Shown here one piece after another: positions 7,963 through 16,721 of a DNA stretch of 64,000 nt (within the stretch, counting starts at the first letter, position 1; the number at the start of each line of letters is the position of its first letter). Below the pieces are notes generated by a model, which had not been told where the DNA came from, searched no databases, and saw only the letters and a program-made list of their open reading frames with translations. The stretch is from the NCBI GenBank assembly GCA_040768665.1, contig JAXGMN010000033.1, positions 82,797 through 146,796 of the forward strand, in the 5' to 3' direction. A program made the translations under genes and the position numbers. This stretch comes from JABWBD01 sp040768665. Its GTDB lineage: Bacteria > Planctomycetota > Planctomycetia > Pirellulales > Thermoguttaceae.

Positions 7963-10662
7963 CTAGCGGAGGGTGATCTCATCGACGAACATCCATGCCG
8001 GCCGCCCTCGTGCGGGATGCCAGGGAGGGATCGTGCCCAACGTGATGGCGCGCAGCTTCACGAAGCGGGCCGTCGCGTCCTTCACCTCGGCCGCGAGCAC
8101 TTTGACGATTGGTCCCTTCTGTTCGACCGGCACGTTGTGTTCACACGCCGCCACGCTGCGGAACTGCTTCCCATCGTCGGAGACCGACACCTCGAGGCGG
8201 CGCGGCAGGAAAACGCCGATTGGCACCGACTGGAAGAAGTTTCCCGCGACCGCACGGATCGGCGTCGGCCGGCCCAGGTCGATGGTCGCCTCCAGGTCGA
8301 TTCCCCGAAAGCCCATCCACGCGCCGGCTCTCGTTTCCTGCTCGTCGTGCATCACGCCGTCGACCAACGAAGCTGGTCCGCCGCCGGGATAACGCGCGTC
8401 CGCACCGGCGGCCAGAACAGTCGGTTTTCCGATCGCCAGATGCGGTACCCGCTCCCGCATCGCAGCTTCGGCGATGGCCACCGCTTCATCGATCTGCATC
8501 CGCTTCCGATACTCCTCGAAATGGGCGGCGATTTTGCTTTTGGCGGTCAGTTCCCAGAGTGTCGTCTTCCGCTCCCCCAACGCAAGCCCTGCCAGGATGT
8601 ACGACTGGGCCCAGCCGGTCTCGGTGCACCAGGCGCCCCAACCAGCATCGCCGTTGACTGCCCAATAGTCCCAGCGGCCGAAATCAAAAGCGCGAAACCA
8701 TGTGCCATCGAACTCCGGGTGCGTCTGCGAACGAACCTGGATGCGGACGAGGAATTCGGCCGCCTTGTCGGCCACTCGCGCCAGCTTTTCATCGCCGGTG
8801 GCGCCGGCTGCCTCCCGAAGTCCGAACAACACGTTGGGCATCACGTAGAGCATGTCGGCCACCGGGTCTTCATTGTCCTGGACAAGCGCCATCTCCCGGC
8901 TGCCGTATTCTTCGTTCGATTTAAGCCCCACGGCGATTTGCTCCTGGATCGCGCCGCAGGCATCTTGGTGGGCCAGCAAGTCGTCGGTAATCCGCTTCAG
9001 CCACGCGCGGTGCTCCGGTGTATCGTCCACCCGGATCAGCCAGGCCAGGGCCAACAGCAGCCGTGCCCGCTCCATTTGGAGTTGCTTATTCGAAAGGAGC
9101 CAGCCCTCCGGATAGAGCTGCATCGTCAGGCGGAGGGCTGTTTCTGTGCGTTCCAATAGCGGAGAGTATTTCGTCTTGTCGTAGAGCCACAGGTAGCACG
9201 ATGCGATCCAAGCCATGTGTTGCGGCCGGGCGTAGATGTAGTGGCGGCCGGAGAAGTGCCGCCACCCTTTTTCCACCAATGCCTTCTCGTTGTTAATGCA
9301 GCAGAACCCTTCCGGACTGGTAATGCGGAAATGGCCGAGGATGCACCGCAGCACAGCCTCGTCCCAGCGATCGGTGTCGAGCAGTGCTGCCACGCCGAGG
9401 GTTGCCACCAGTGCCTTGGCGTTGTCATTGGAGTAATACGCGCCGTGGCCCACCTCGTACGTGCACCACCAGGCCAACAAGCCGTAGAGCGCGCTTTGGG
9501 GATCATTGCGAGGGCCCTGTTGAAGCGGCGAGTTGAAGTAAACGAAATCACTCAAGTTCGACGCGATCCGGCGATAATGGGCATCCCCGGTCCTCGCGGC
9601 CTCAAAGGCCAGCGGCAAGGCGGACTCGGCATTGCAGTCGGCTCGCAGAAGCCATCGTGTGGGTTGCGTGCCGTCGACGAGGATCGTCGACGTATGGCCT
9701 TCGAGGATTCCCAGCCGGCCGTCGCCGATGGGGCGATCGCAGCCCGGCCGCGCGCCGTAGTCTCCATCGTCGCCCTCCTTCCACACGGCATCCTTCCATA
9801 ACTCGTGGACCAGCATCCGAGACTGCTCGTACCACGCAGTCCCCCGGCGAGTCGCCTCGCGCTGGGCGCCGACCGGCAGCGGCTCGTTGCGACCCAGCGT
9901 TGGACGCACCGTTGGCGTCCAGCGCAGGGCCACCGGCGGATCATCCGGCCGAATCCAGCCAAAAACCATCCTCCAGATCGTCGGCCAGGCGTCGGTCGGG
10001 CCATAGCGAGCCGTGACGAATTGGCTCAGTTTGGTCGTCGCCACGAGAATCCCGCCACTGGGATGCTCGAACAGCACCGGCCATGTTTCTTCGGGAAGGC
10101 CGAACGGCGCCACGTCGAAACCAGCCACCCGCGCCAGCACCAAGTGTGGCTTCGCGCCTGCCGTCGGAAGAAATCGGCAGCCGTGAATCGCCAGGATCCG
10201 CATCTTGGGGAGTTCCAACCCGAATGCCTCGGATGCGACCACTGCCCGTTCCCAGCGAGTCTCCCGAGGCTTCTTGAACTCGACCTCCGGCACGAAGGAA
10301 GGATATTCGACATACAATCGTAGGCTTTTTTCGCGTGCCTCGTCGAAGACGGTCTGGGCAATCGGCGTGGTCGAGTCGGGATAGCGATCTCCTAAAATCA
10401 GCACACCCGTGCGCGCCGCCGCCGATGTGACCGCCTCGATGGGCTCGGCATATCGCGTGCAAGCGATGCCGCTGGAAGTTGCCACTTGATAGAGATCGTT
10501 GTCCTCGGCGCAAACGAAGGCCAGCTTCGCGCCAGGCTGCCCCGCTATCAGTGCGCTGCCCCAAGCGATCGCCCCGACAGCGGCCGCAAAAAGCGGAACA
10601 GAAGGCCATCCCCCTTGGGCACGATTCCTGGTCCGCGCGCCGCAGCTTGCTGTAGTGGTCAT
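7963..10662 (-). CDS. Membrane-anchored six-hairpin (toroid) protein with C-terminal discoidin domain
   Basis: The 899-residue protein has an N-terminal hydrophobic segment (about residues 22-41) that acts as signal or anchor. It is followed by a region of about 220 residues of unknown type. A long helical section from about 260 to 700 is rich in W, Y, H and paired-helix repeats typical of alpha/alpha-toroid glycoside hydrolases and lyases (for example YYSNDNAKALVATLG, QDNEDPVADMLYVMP, DGTWFRAFDFGRWDY). The last 150 residues resemble an F5/8 type C (discoidin) carbohydrate-binding domain (DLGRPTPIRAVAGNFFQ, RLEVSVSDDGKQFRSVA). The start is backed by GAGGGAGAA 8 nt upstream. It is probably a periplasmic polysaccharide-active protein. 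The exact family and reaction are not recognised. Confidence 0.8.
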   Translation of the reverse strand: MTTTASCGARTRNRAQGGWPSVPLFAAAVGAIAWGSALIAGQPGAKLAFVCAEDNDLYQVATSSGIACTRYAEPIEAVTSAAARTGVLILGDRYPDSTTPIAQTVFDEAREKSLRLYVEYPSFVPEVEFKKPRETRWERAVVASEAFGLELPKMRILAIHGCRFLPTAGAKPHLVLARVAGFDVAPFGLPEETWPVLFEHPSGGILVATTKLSQFVTARYGPTDAWPTIWRMVFGWIRPDDPPVALRWTPTVRPTLGRNEPLPVGAQREATRRGTAWYEQSRMLVHELWKDAVWKEGDDGDYGARPGCDRPIGDGRLGILEGHTSTILVDGTQPTRWLLRADCNAESALPLAFEAARTGDAHYRRIASNLSDFVYFNSPLQQGPRNDPQSALYGLLAWWCTYEVGHGAYYSNDNAKALVATLGVAALLDTDRWDEAVLRCILGHFRITSPEGFCCINNEKALVEKGWRHFSGRHYIYARPQHMAWIASCYLWLYDKTKYSPLLERTETALRLTMQLYPEGWLLSNKQLQMERARLLLALAWLIRVDDTPEHRAWLKRITDDLLAHQDACGAIQEQIAVGLKSNEEYGSREMALVQDNEDPVADMLYVMPNVLFGLREAAGATGDEKLARVADKAAEFLVRIQVRSQTHPEFDGTWFRAFDFGRWDYWAVNGDAGWGAWCTETGWAQSYILAGLALGERKTTLWELTAKSKIAAHFEEYRKRMQIDEAVAIAEAAMRERVPHLAIGKPTVLAAGADARYPGGGPASLVDGVMHDEQETRAGAWMGFRGIDLEATIDLGRPTPIRAVAGNFFQSVPIGVFLPRRLEVSVSDDGKQFRSVAACEHNVPVEQKGPIVKVLAAEVKDATARFVKLRAITLGTIPPWHPARGRPAWMFVDEITLR

Positions 10663-10826
10663 CTGTGTTCTCCCTCTTCTCTGGTTCGCAATGCGCCGAC
10701 TGCTCGGGTGTTTCTGCCCATGGCGACGATTGAGAGTCTACAGCCACCGGCCTAGATGGCATCTGGTGTGAAGATGCGCCGAGAGCCGCGACAATGGCCC
10801 AAATTCTGCCGCCACTTCCACCTCAA

Positions 10827-11455
10827 TCACGCGCACGCCACTCTGCTTGTACCGGAATGGCGTGGCGCCACCAGCACCACTTTCCCGAGATTCTCCCGGC
10901 GCTCGAGGATCGCATGGGCCTCTTCGGCTTGCGTCATCGGCAGCACCCTGTAAATGACCGGCTTGATGGCACCGGAAGAGAACGACGGCCAGAGAGTCCT
11001 CTCAAGACCGGCAAGGATCTCGGCCTTCATCTCGGGCGAACGGCTTCGCAGCGTGCTGCCGATGAGCTTGATGCCCCGCCTGAAAAACGTGTTCATATTG
11101 ATTTCGGTCATCGCTCCGCCCAGCGTCGCGATAACGATCCATCGCCCCCCGACTGCCATCTTCTCAATGCACCGCCCGAGTCCGGTACCGCTGATACAAT
11201 CCAGGGCAATATCAACCGGGTGTCCATCCATGGCTGCGCCGAGGTCGTCGACCGTCCGGTTGACGACGACATCTCCAGGCCCATCCACTCCGGCCAGCCC
11301 GGCGGCGGCGGATAGTCGCCCGCGCGTTGCAGCAGGTCCGCACGGTTCACCGCCGCTGCGTGGACGTCGATGAGAAGCTCACCGGACTTCGGAACCGGAT
11401 CGGGCACTTCGGTCCAAACGAGCGATCGTTCTTCATCTACCAGGATTGCGTGCAC
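10827..11455 (-). pseudogene. Quinone oxidoreductase (PIG3/zinc-type MDR) with internal deletion
   Basis: Two frames on the minus strand encode the two ends of one NAD(P)H quinone oxidoreductase of the medium-chain dehydrogenase superfamily. The first 61 residues (11455 inward) read AVNRADLLQRAGDYPPPPGW up to WMGLE, the GroES-like start. From about 11288 the other frame reads DVVVNRTVDDL, DIALDCISGTGLG and LGKVVLV, the end of the Rossmann half. Compared with human PIG3, roughly 120 residues are absent at the junction, including the G-x-S-G-V-G nucleotide-binding loop, and the reading frame changes there. A simple internal deletion of non-multiple-of-three length explains both. The product cannot be functional. 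Confidence 0.85.
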
Positions 11456-11494
11456 GCTTGACTCCGTCAGGTCAGCGGGTATCCTCAGGCCCCT

Positions 11495-11618
11495 AAATCA
11501 GGTTTCATACTCCTCCGTGGAATGATTGCGGGAGTGGCTTGGCGTTCCAGCCACCAATCGCGGCTTCCACCGGGCCAGCCCGGCGGCGGCCTATCCCATG
11601 AATTGTGAAACCTGATTT
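11495..11618. repeat. Short inverted repeat bounding a 98-nt spacer
   Basis: AAATCAGGTTTCA (11495-11507) and its exact reverse complement TGAAACCTGATTT (11606-11618) bracket a GC-rich spacer without a gene. It could be a small non-autonomous element or a bidirectional terminator between the degraded oxidoreductase and the Gfo/Idh/MocA gene, both of which run leftward. No target duplication is obvious. Confidence 0.5.
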
Positions 11619-11665
11619 GGCAGGCATGTCCATGGTGTGCTCCCGGGAAGGCACAATTTCTCTTG

Positions 11666-13105
11666 CTACACCCGCTCGGGCACTGCAAAGGGGCCGCGGT
11701 AAGGCCGGCTGAGCAACTCGTTCGCATCCGGGGCTCCAACGAACTTCTCGGCCTCGGCGTCGAACGATAGTGTGCGCCCAAAACGATAGGTAGAGTTGTC
11801 CAACTCCAGCCGGCCGGTGTCGGCGAGGTGGCGTTTCATGTCCTCGAACGATTCGCGAAACGTCCGGTCGCCGTCCAGTGCCGTTGCGAGCCCGTCGAAG
11901 GGTATGTCTTCGCCAAGGCGGTAGGAGATGTTGCCCAAGTGGGTCAGCAGCACGGACCGATGCCCTTCGAGGACTTCGGCATGAAGGTCTTCCCGTTTCC
12001 GGCTGCGGACGCAATCGATGAAGTTCTGCATATGGCGTGGCCCCTGCTCGGGAGCGCCGGGAGGCGGAAAATTCTCGATCGGCACGCCCTCACTCTTGTT
12101 TTTGGCAAAGAACTTGCCGTCCCGGACCGCGCCTTCATCGGTGTAAAACTCGTTGGTGATCTTCCATTGATCGCTGCCGATCAGGCCGCGAATCTCCAGC
12201 ATTAGCTTGACCTCGCCGAAATCGATCATAGTCAACTGGGTGTTGGGAGTCTGCCCCTGGTCCTGGTAGCCGAAACGACCGCCGAGGCTGACGACGCTCT
12301 TCGGGACCGCGCCGTCGGACATGGCCCAGCGGCAGACGTCCAACTGGTGCGACCCCATGTTCCCGATCTCGCCGTCGCCGAAGTCCCATCGCCAGTGCCA
12401 GTTGTAATGCACGAGATTCGTGCGGAACGGCTGCACCGGCGCCGGCCCAAGCCAGAGATCGAAGTCCAATTCGGAGGGCGGTTCTTGGGGGTCCTTGATG
12501 CCGATGCTGTCCCTGGTCCGGCTGGCATAACCGTAGGAGACGAGCAGCTTGCCGTACTTTCCGTTGCGAACGTCGTTGACCAACTGGATCCATTGCGGAT
12601 CGGAGCGGCGCTGGGTGCCGTTCTGGACGATGCGGTCGTACTTTCTCGCCGCCTCGATGAGCCTGCGGCCTTCAAGGATGTTGTGGCTGCAGGGCTTCTC
12701 GACATACACGTCTTTGCCCGCCTGGCAGGCCCAAATGGCCATCAGCGCATGCCAATGGTTGGGAGTGACGATGGAAATGGCGTCGAGATTTCCGTCGTCC
12801 AGGGCCCGACGAACGTCCTGGACGCAGGTGGGCGTGTAGCCCGCCCACTTCTTCACGAGGTTGCTTCGGGATTCGAACAGACGGCTGTCGGGATCGACGA
12901 GGTAGGCGATCTCGACGTCCTTCATCCGGCCGAATCCCGTCAGGTGGGTTTGTCCTCGCCCGTTGATTCCTGCCACGGCGATCCGGACACGGTCGTTGGC
13001 GCCCAGCACGCGGCCGGAGGCTTTCGTGCCGGAGAGGACGAACGTGCCAAGTGCACTTCCGGCGACGGTGCGCTTCAGGAATTCGCGACGATGATGCGGA
13101 AACAT
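11666..13105 (-). CDS. Tat-exported Gfo/Idh/MocA family oxidoreductase
   Basis: The 479-residue protein has a twin-arginine signal (RREFLKR at 6-12, then a hydrophobic stretch). A Rossmann nucleotide-binding domain (VAGINGRG, 44-51) follows, with the family EKP motif (EKP at 136-138). The C-terminal half is the substrate-binding alpha/beta domain. Such planctomycete proteins are NAD(P)-dependent oxidoreductases thought to act on sugars or inositol-like compounds in the periplasm, probably with tightly bound cofactor. The substrate is unknown. The start is supported by AAGGAGG 6 nt upstream of the ATG. It is one of three such genes in the window, which share the signal type and the NHWHAL/EKP layout but are clearly diverged from one another. 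Confidence 0.93.
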   Translation of the reverse strand: MFPHHRREFLKRTVAGSALGTFVLSGTKASGRVLGANDRVRIAVAGINGRGQTHLTGFGRMKDVEIAYLVDPDSRLFESRSNLVKKWAGYTPTCVQDVRRALDDGNLDAISIVTPNHWHALMAIWACQAGKDVYVEKPCSHNILEGRRLIEAARKYDRIVQNGTQRRSDPQWIQLVNDVRNGKYGKLLVSYGYASRTRDSIGIKDPQEPPSELDFDLWLGPAPVQPFRTNLVHYNWHWRWDFGDGEIGNMGSHQLDVCRWAMSDGAVPKSVVSLGGRFGYQDQGQTPNTQLTMIDFGEVKLMLEIRGLIGSDQWKITNEFYTDEGAVRDGKFFAKNKSEGVPIENFPPPGAPEQGPRHMQNFIDCVRSRKREDLHAEVLEGHRSVLLTHLGNISYRLGEDIPFDGLATALDGDRTFRESFEDMKRHLADTGRLELDNSTYRFGRTLSFDAEAEKFVGAPDANELLSRPYRGPFAVPERV

Positions 13106-13198
13106 CCGTGGCCTCCTTGGGAGTCATGACGATTGATACGGACACGGAATGCCGTTCGTGGTTGAGTGGCGAGTATTCGAACGCTCCTAAGAAAGCCG

Positions 13199-13284
13199 AA
13201 CAGAAGGTTTGAACAGGAGCGAACAGAGGCAACAGAGAGATCTTCCTCCGTTATCTCCGTTACCTCCTGTTCAGGACTTCTGTT
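13199..13284. repeat. Imperfect inverted repeat of the GAACAGGAGGTAACGGAG type
   Basis: The left half (AACAGAAGGTTTGAACAGG then GCGAACAGAGGCAACAGAG) and the right half (CTCCGTTATCTCCG, TTACCTCCTGTTC, CTTCTGTT) are imperfect reverse complements separated by a few bases. Low-complexity AACAGAGG/AACGGAGG words of this sort are common dispersed intergenic repeats in planctomycetes (recollection, not checked). It separates two Gfo/Idh/MocA genes reading leftward. Confidence 0.6.
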
Positions 13285-13309
13285 TTTTCGCGAAGTTTTA
13301 TTACGGCCT

Positions 13310-14680
13310 CTAAACCACTTCCTCAACCACCCACGGCTTGCGATACTCTCGCTTGAACAGGCCCATGGCCTCGGGCGAGTCGAGGATCTGCTCGGTTTTC
13401 TGGTCGATTTGCAGCTTCCGGCCGCCGAGCCGGGAACTGATGTTGGCGTAGTGGACCAGGAGCATGCTGCGGTGACCTTCTTCGACGTCGGCGTTGGGTC
13501 GCTTGCGACTTTTCACCGCGTCGACGAAGTTCGCCTTGTGATCCGGGTCGGGAAAGCGACCGTACATCTGGTCCTTGACCACCGGCTGCCGGTTCTTCGG
13601 CCGGACGTAGACTTGCCAACCGCCGCCCATCCGCCCCATGAACATCACCCCCAATTCCCCGTAAAGCTCAATCCGCGTGGCGTTCTGCGGCCAGTGGGGG
13701 AAGATGTCGCCGTTGCGAAGCTCGGGGTCGTTTCTGAGCATGTAGGGCGTAAAGAGCGTCTGCTCGTAGGTCATCACCATGTCGGCGAAGTCGAAGGTGG
13801 CCAGTTGCGTGTCGGGCGTTTCGGCATCTCCCCGCGGGTCGAAGCGCCGGCCCGTGCAATAGACGCCGCTCGGATAATCGACGCCGCAGAGCCAGCGGGC
13901 CAGATCCAACTGATGGATTCCCTGATAGGCCATGTTACCGCCGCCAAAGTCCCAAAGCTGCCGCCACTGGATATGGATCGCCTTGTTGTACTTGCGCGCC
14001 GGGGCCGGACCGTTCCACATCTCCCAGTCCAGCGTCGCGGGCGGGTCCGAGTCGGGCCCCCACTGAAAATCGGGCACATGGCACTGCTCGAACACGCGGC
14101 ACAGATGGACCTTGCCCAGCTTGCCCTCTTCAAGGTAGCGTTTGGCGGCGAAGTTGTAGGGGGCGCTGCGGTTCTGGGTGCCAATCTGGACGATACGGTC
14201 GTACTTTCGAGCGGCGTTGACGGCCTGGCGGCCTTCCCAGGGATTATGGCTCTGCGGCTTCTCGCAGTAGACGTCCTTGCCGGCACGGCAACAGAGAATG
14301 GTCGCCAGAGCGTGCCAATGCGGCGGGGTGGCGATCACCGCGGCGTCGACCGACGCGTCTTCGAGCATTTCGCGGAAATCCTGCACACACTTGGGACGCT
14401 TGCCTCCTTGACGCGAGGCGTACTCTTTCGCTCGCGGCTCGTGCAACCGGCTGTCCACGTCGCAAACATAGCCGATCTCGCAATCGCCGCGATCCAGAAA
14501 CCCCATAGCCAGCGAGTGCCCCCGCCCTCCTCCGACGCCAATCATTGCCAGCACGAGCCGATCGTTGGCCGGAGTTGCCCGGACCGATCCTGGATTGGCC
14601 AAAATGGTGACGGCGCCGGCCAATCCGAGCGTCGCCTTTCGAGAGTCGTCGAGGAATCGACGTCGGTTGATTTCGGACAT
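13310..14680 (-). CDS. Tat-exported Gfo/Idh/MocA family oxidoreductase
   Basis: Second exported member of the family, 456 residues from the chosen start. An upstream in-frame start would add 47 residues that look non-coding. The start at 14680 has GGAGG about 9 nt upstream and puts the arginine motif at the N-terminus (NRRRFLDD, residues 5-12). The nucleotide-binding loop GVGGGRG is at 48-54, ATPPHWHAL at about 117-125 and the catalytic EKP at 140-142. The C-terminal part reads YGELGVMFMG and DVEEGHRSMLLVHYANIS, as in planctomycete relatives. It shares orientation with the gene at 11666-13105, but the 204-nt repeat-bearing gap makes a single operon uncertain. It probably oxidises or reduces a sugar derivative outside the cytoplasm. 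The substrate is not known. Confidence 0.92.
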   Translation of the reverse strand: MSEINRRRFLDDSRKATLGLAGAVTILANPGSVRATPANDRLVLAMIGVGGGRGHSLAMGFLDRGDCEIGYVCDVDSRLHEPRAKEYASRQGGKRPKCVQDFREMLEDASVDAAVIATPPHWHALATILCCRAGKDVYCEKPQSHNPWEGRQAVNAARKYDRIVQIGTQNRSAPYNFAAKRYLEEGKLGKVHLCRVFEQCHVPDFQWGPDSDPPATLDWEMWNGPAPARKYNKAIHIQWRQLWDFGGGNMAYQGIHQLDLARWLCGVDYPSGVYCTGRRFDPRGDAETPDTQLATFDFADMVMTYEQTLFTPYMLRNDPELRNGDIFPHWPQNATRIELYGELGVMFMGRMGGGWQVYVRPKNRQPVVKDQMYGRFPDPDHKANFVDAVKSRKRPNADVEEGHRSMLLVHYANISSRLGGRKLQIDQKTEQILDSPEAMGLFKREYRKPWVVEEVV

Positions 14681-15045
14681 AGCAGCAGATCCTCCGATGG
14701 AAGCCGGTATCTTCGATGGTAGCCGTACAAGCCGGCGACACACTGGCCATCGTTCCGGATGGCCAAACGTGATCGTAGCACACCCGCGCGGCGTTTCGCC
14801 AGCCTGACTGCCGTCCGGCAAAAGGCCGGACTCGATGGTTGACCTTGCCGTTAGTTCGGCCGCCGAAGGTGATCTTGCTTTTCTGTGCTCCCGAAGCCTT
14901 CAGCCACGCGGTTGCGCTGAGGATAAAGGCCAGAACAACCTGCCAGTTCGCCCGCAAACACCCATTCCCGGTTTTGTCGCGCGTATAGCCCAAGAAACGC
15001 GTAAGCCCCTGGTTTCCCAGGGGCTTACGGTCGAGTTTTTCAATG
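14681..15045. other. Intergenic region with one strong hairpin
   Basis: No gene is supportable here. The short plus-strand frame that runs into the tRNA is antisense to it and has no family features. The region should contain the promoter of the leftward oxidoreductase gene and ends with the hairpin at 15001-15028. Confidence 0.6.
15001..15028. terminator. Perfect 12-bp hairpin, likely terminator beside tRNA-Ser
   Basis: A 12-bp perfect stem (GTAAGCCCCTGG paired with CCAGGGGCTTAC) with a 4-nt loop lies 17 nt beyond the 3' end of the leftward tRNA gene. In the tRNA's direction it is followed by a short TTTCTT. In the other direction a TTTTT run starts 8 nt after the stem. A role as tRNA transcript terminator or bidirectional terminator is likely. 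Confidence 0.65.
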
Positions 15046-15127
15046 CGGAGGGCAAGGGATTCGAACCCTCAACCGGTTGCCCGGCACCTGATTTCGAGTC
15101 AGGCTGCTAACCATTCGCGTACCCTCC
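15046..15127 (-). tRNA. tRNA-Ser (anticodon CGA)
   Basis: Read on the minus strand, the 7-bp acceptor stem (GGAGGGT with GCCCTCC, last pair T-G) is followed by a D arm. The anticodon stem CCTGA/TCAGG encloses the loop CTCGAAA, so the anticodon is CGA, reading UCG. A long variable arm (TGCCGGGCAACCGGTT) and the T arm GAGGGTTCGAATCCCTT follow, with discriminator base G. The long variable arm and G73 are both expected of serine tRNA. The 3' CCA is not encoded. The 82-nt length is slightly short for the class. Confidence 0.95.
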
Positions 15128-15631
15128 GGCCGGACATTACAAATCCTTTCTCCTCATAAACTTCCGTCAATCGGCGAAGTAGGCTGGAATTGTCGGTTTT
15201 GGCTACTGACGCCCGTTTTGACGACCGGCCAAGCGTCAAACGGTTTTCCAACCTTCTTTTTCCGCAGGAGGGGACTCGCAATTTCCACTAGTGATTTTAC
15301 CAAGAATTCACCGCCTGCAAAGCCCGCTAAGCCCTACGATGGGCTCCCACTGTATGCCCATGCCTCGGGCCGCTGTACAACGAAGATCCGGGGAAAAAAC
15401 GCACTTCTTCAAACATAGCCAAGCCCACACGATGCTTTACGCCTCTCCCCGGCAGAAGCGGGGGATTTGAAGGCGGGAAGAAAGCCGCAGACCGAGGAGG
15501 GCGTCGGTGACGCCCTCCAATTGGGCCGGGCCACTGCCACCAAGGGTATTTCGATCGAATGCCGCGGTTCGGAGACGCCTTCGAGGCACCTTACCAGCCC
15601 GCTTTGGACCGTGAGCGCGAGGAAAATCGCA
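15128..15631. other. Intergenic region, 504 nt, with one hairpin
   Basis: No coding sequence with recognisable features is seen on either strand. A 10-bp perfect hairpin at 15496-15518 (GGAGGGCGTC, loop GGT, GACGCCCTCC) lies 114 nt beyond the peroxiredoxin stop and may end its transcript, although no T run follows it in that direction. Confidence 0.5.
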
Positions 15632-16357
15632 CTATTGTGTATCTGAAGCCATACGGGGCTTCCACACCTTCCACACGTTGCCTACGAGTTCCGGGCCGGG
15701 TTTGAGCGTCGGTTTTCCCGGCGTCCACCCCGACGGCGTCGCTTCCGTCCCGTTGCTCTCGCGCACCCGCTGAAAGGCCTGGATCTGCCGCAGGGTTTCG
15801 TCGATATGCCTGCCAACCGGGGGCGTGACGACTTCGTACGCTTGAATCACACCGTCGGGATCGATAAGGAATCTGCCGCGCGTTTCAACCCCCGCGTCTT
15901 CATCATACACCCCGTAGACAGTGCCGACCTTTCCCCCCGCATCGGAAAGCATCGGGAAGGGTACGCCGCCGTCGACCATCTTGGATAACTCGCTATCGTT
16001 CCACATTTTGTGCACGAATACGCTGTCCACACTCAAGGAGAGGACCTCCGCGCCGAGCTTCTGAAACTCGGAATACCTATCGGCGACCGCCGATACTTCG
16101 GTCCCTCACACGAACGTGAAGTCGCCCGGATAGAAACATAGAACGACCCACTTCTGCAAGTAATCCGACAACTTGACACTGGTGAATTCCCCTTTCAAGT
16201 AGGCAGGGGCAACAAAATCAGGAGCCTTTTTTCCTACCTGGATCATTCTGCGTCCTTCCTTTGCGGGTAAAGGCGTTTCTTGCTTCTGCATTTCACCGGC
16301 TTCCCCGACAGGTCCCCCCGTCGGTCGAGCACAACCCACTGCGGGCTTGTCAGCCAT
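15632..16357 (-). CDS. AhpC/TSA-family peroxiredoxin with in-frame UGA at the peroxidatic position (probable selenoprotein)
   Basis: Peroxiredoxins reduce peroxides through an active-site thiol. This frame is open over 242 codons except for one UGA at 16106-16108 (codon 84). The UGA sits exactly where the peroxidatic Cys belongs, in the P-x3-T-x2-C motif (FYPGDFTFV, then UGA, then GTEVSAVADRY). Everything after it is conserved: LSVDSVFVH, GVPFPMLSD, GRFLIDPDGVIQA. The start has AAGGAG 6 nt before ATG. A hairpin suited to be a bacterial SECIS lies directly downstream, so UGA is most likely read as selenocysteine. The position of the usual resolving Cys near the C-terminus (VCPxxW in 2-Cys enzymes) reads ATPSGW here, without Cys. 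A 45-residue N-terminal extension contains Cys9. The alternative is a Cys-to-stop mutation in a recent pseudogene, but no other lesion is seen. Confidence 0.85.
16078..16095 (-). promoter_or_regulatory. Candidate bSECIS element for UGA recoding
   Basis: On the transcript, 10 nt after the in-frame UGA, a perfect 7-bp stem (UAUCGGC with GCCGAUA) closes a GGUC loop. The loop begins 17 nt after the UGA, within the 16-37 nt range known for bacterial SECIS elements. It carries the GGU(C) that is also in the apical loop of the E. coli fdhF element recognised by SelB. The hairpin lies wholly inside the peroxiredoxin coding region, as bacterial SECIS elements do. Confidence 0.75.
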
Positions 16358-16721
16358 AACGAACTCCTTTCTTCAATGCCGTGAAAGAATGGCGAAGTGA
16401 TAGAAAATCGGACCTCCCACCCGCGCCGATTTTGAGGTGGGGCAATTGGGACGTCAAGGAGATGTCGGAACGGGGAGGCGGTCATGCAGGAGGCAATGGG
16501 ATCACATCTTGATGCGCTTGACTTGCCCCTGACGGCGTCCTAAAACGAGAAGCACACTGCAGAACCAGGGGACTCCACCAACGTGCCCTGCTGCCGCAAA
16601 CCCGCCGAAACCCGGGCAACTGCCGCGACGGCGAGCGTGGCCACGCGTCGGTGTAAAGCCTGCCCGTCGCCCCCCAATCTCGTTGGAGACCCGTGCGTCT
16701 GCAAAAAGAACGAGGTTGACC
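16358..16721. other. Divergent intergenic region
   Basis: 364 nt between the leftward peroxiredoxin and the rightward transporter gene. It must hold both promoters. No riboswitch or convincing open frame was recognised. Confidence 0.5.

Noticed and set aside
11485..11781. A second fragment of the quinone oxidoreductase (PPPGWPGG in a minus frame)
   Set aside because: Similarity is limited to a GC-rich 18-nt word and does not extend.
15001..15028. CRISPR or small-RNA interpretation of the hairpin beside the tRNA
   Set aside because: A single hairpin with no repeats or spacers. A terminator explains it.
14835..15110. Plus-strand frame overlapping the tRNA
   Set aside because: Antisense to tRNA-Ser, and its end (EPSTGCPAPDFESGC) is simply the tRNA sequence translated.
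16440..16680. GC-rich leader before the transporter as a possible metal or cobalamin riboswitch
   Set aside because: No conserved motif of a known class could be found on either strand.
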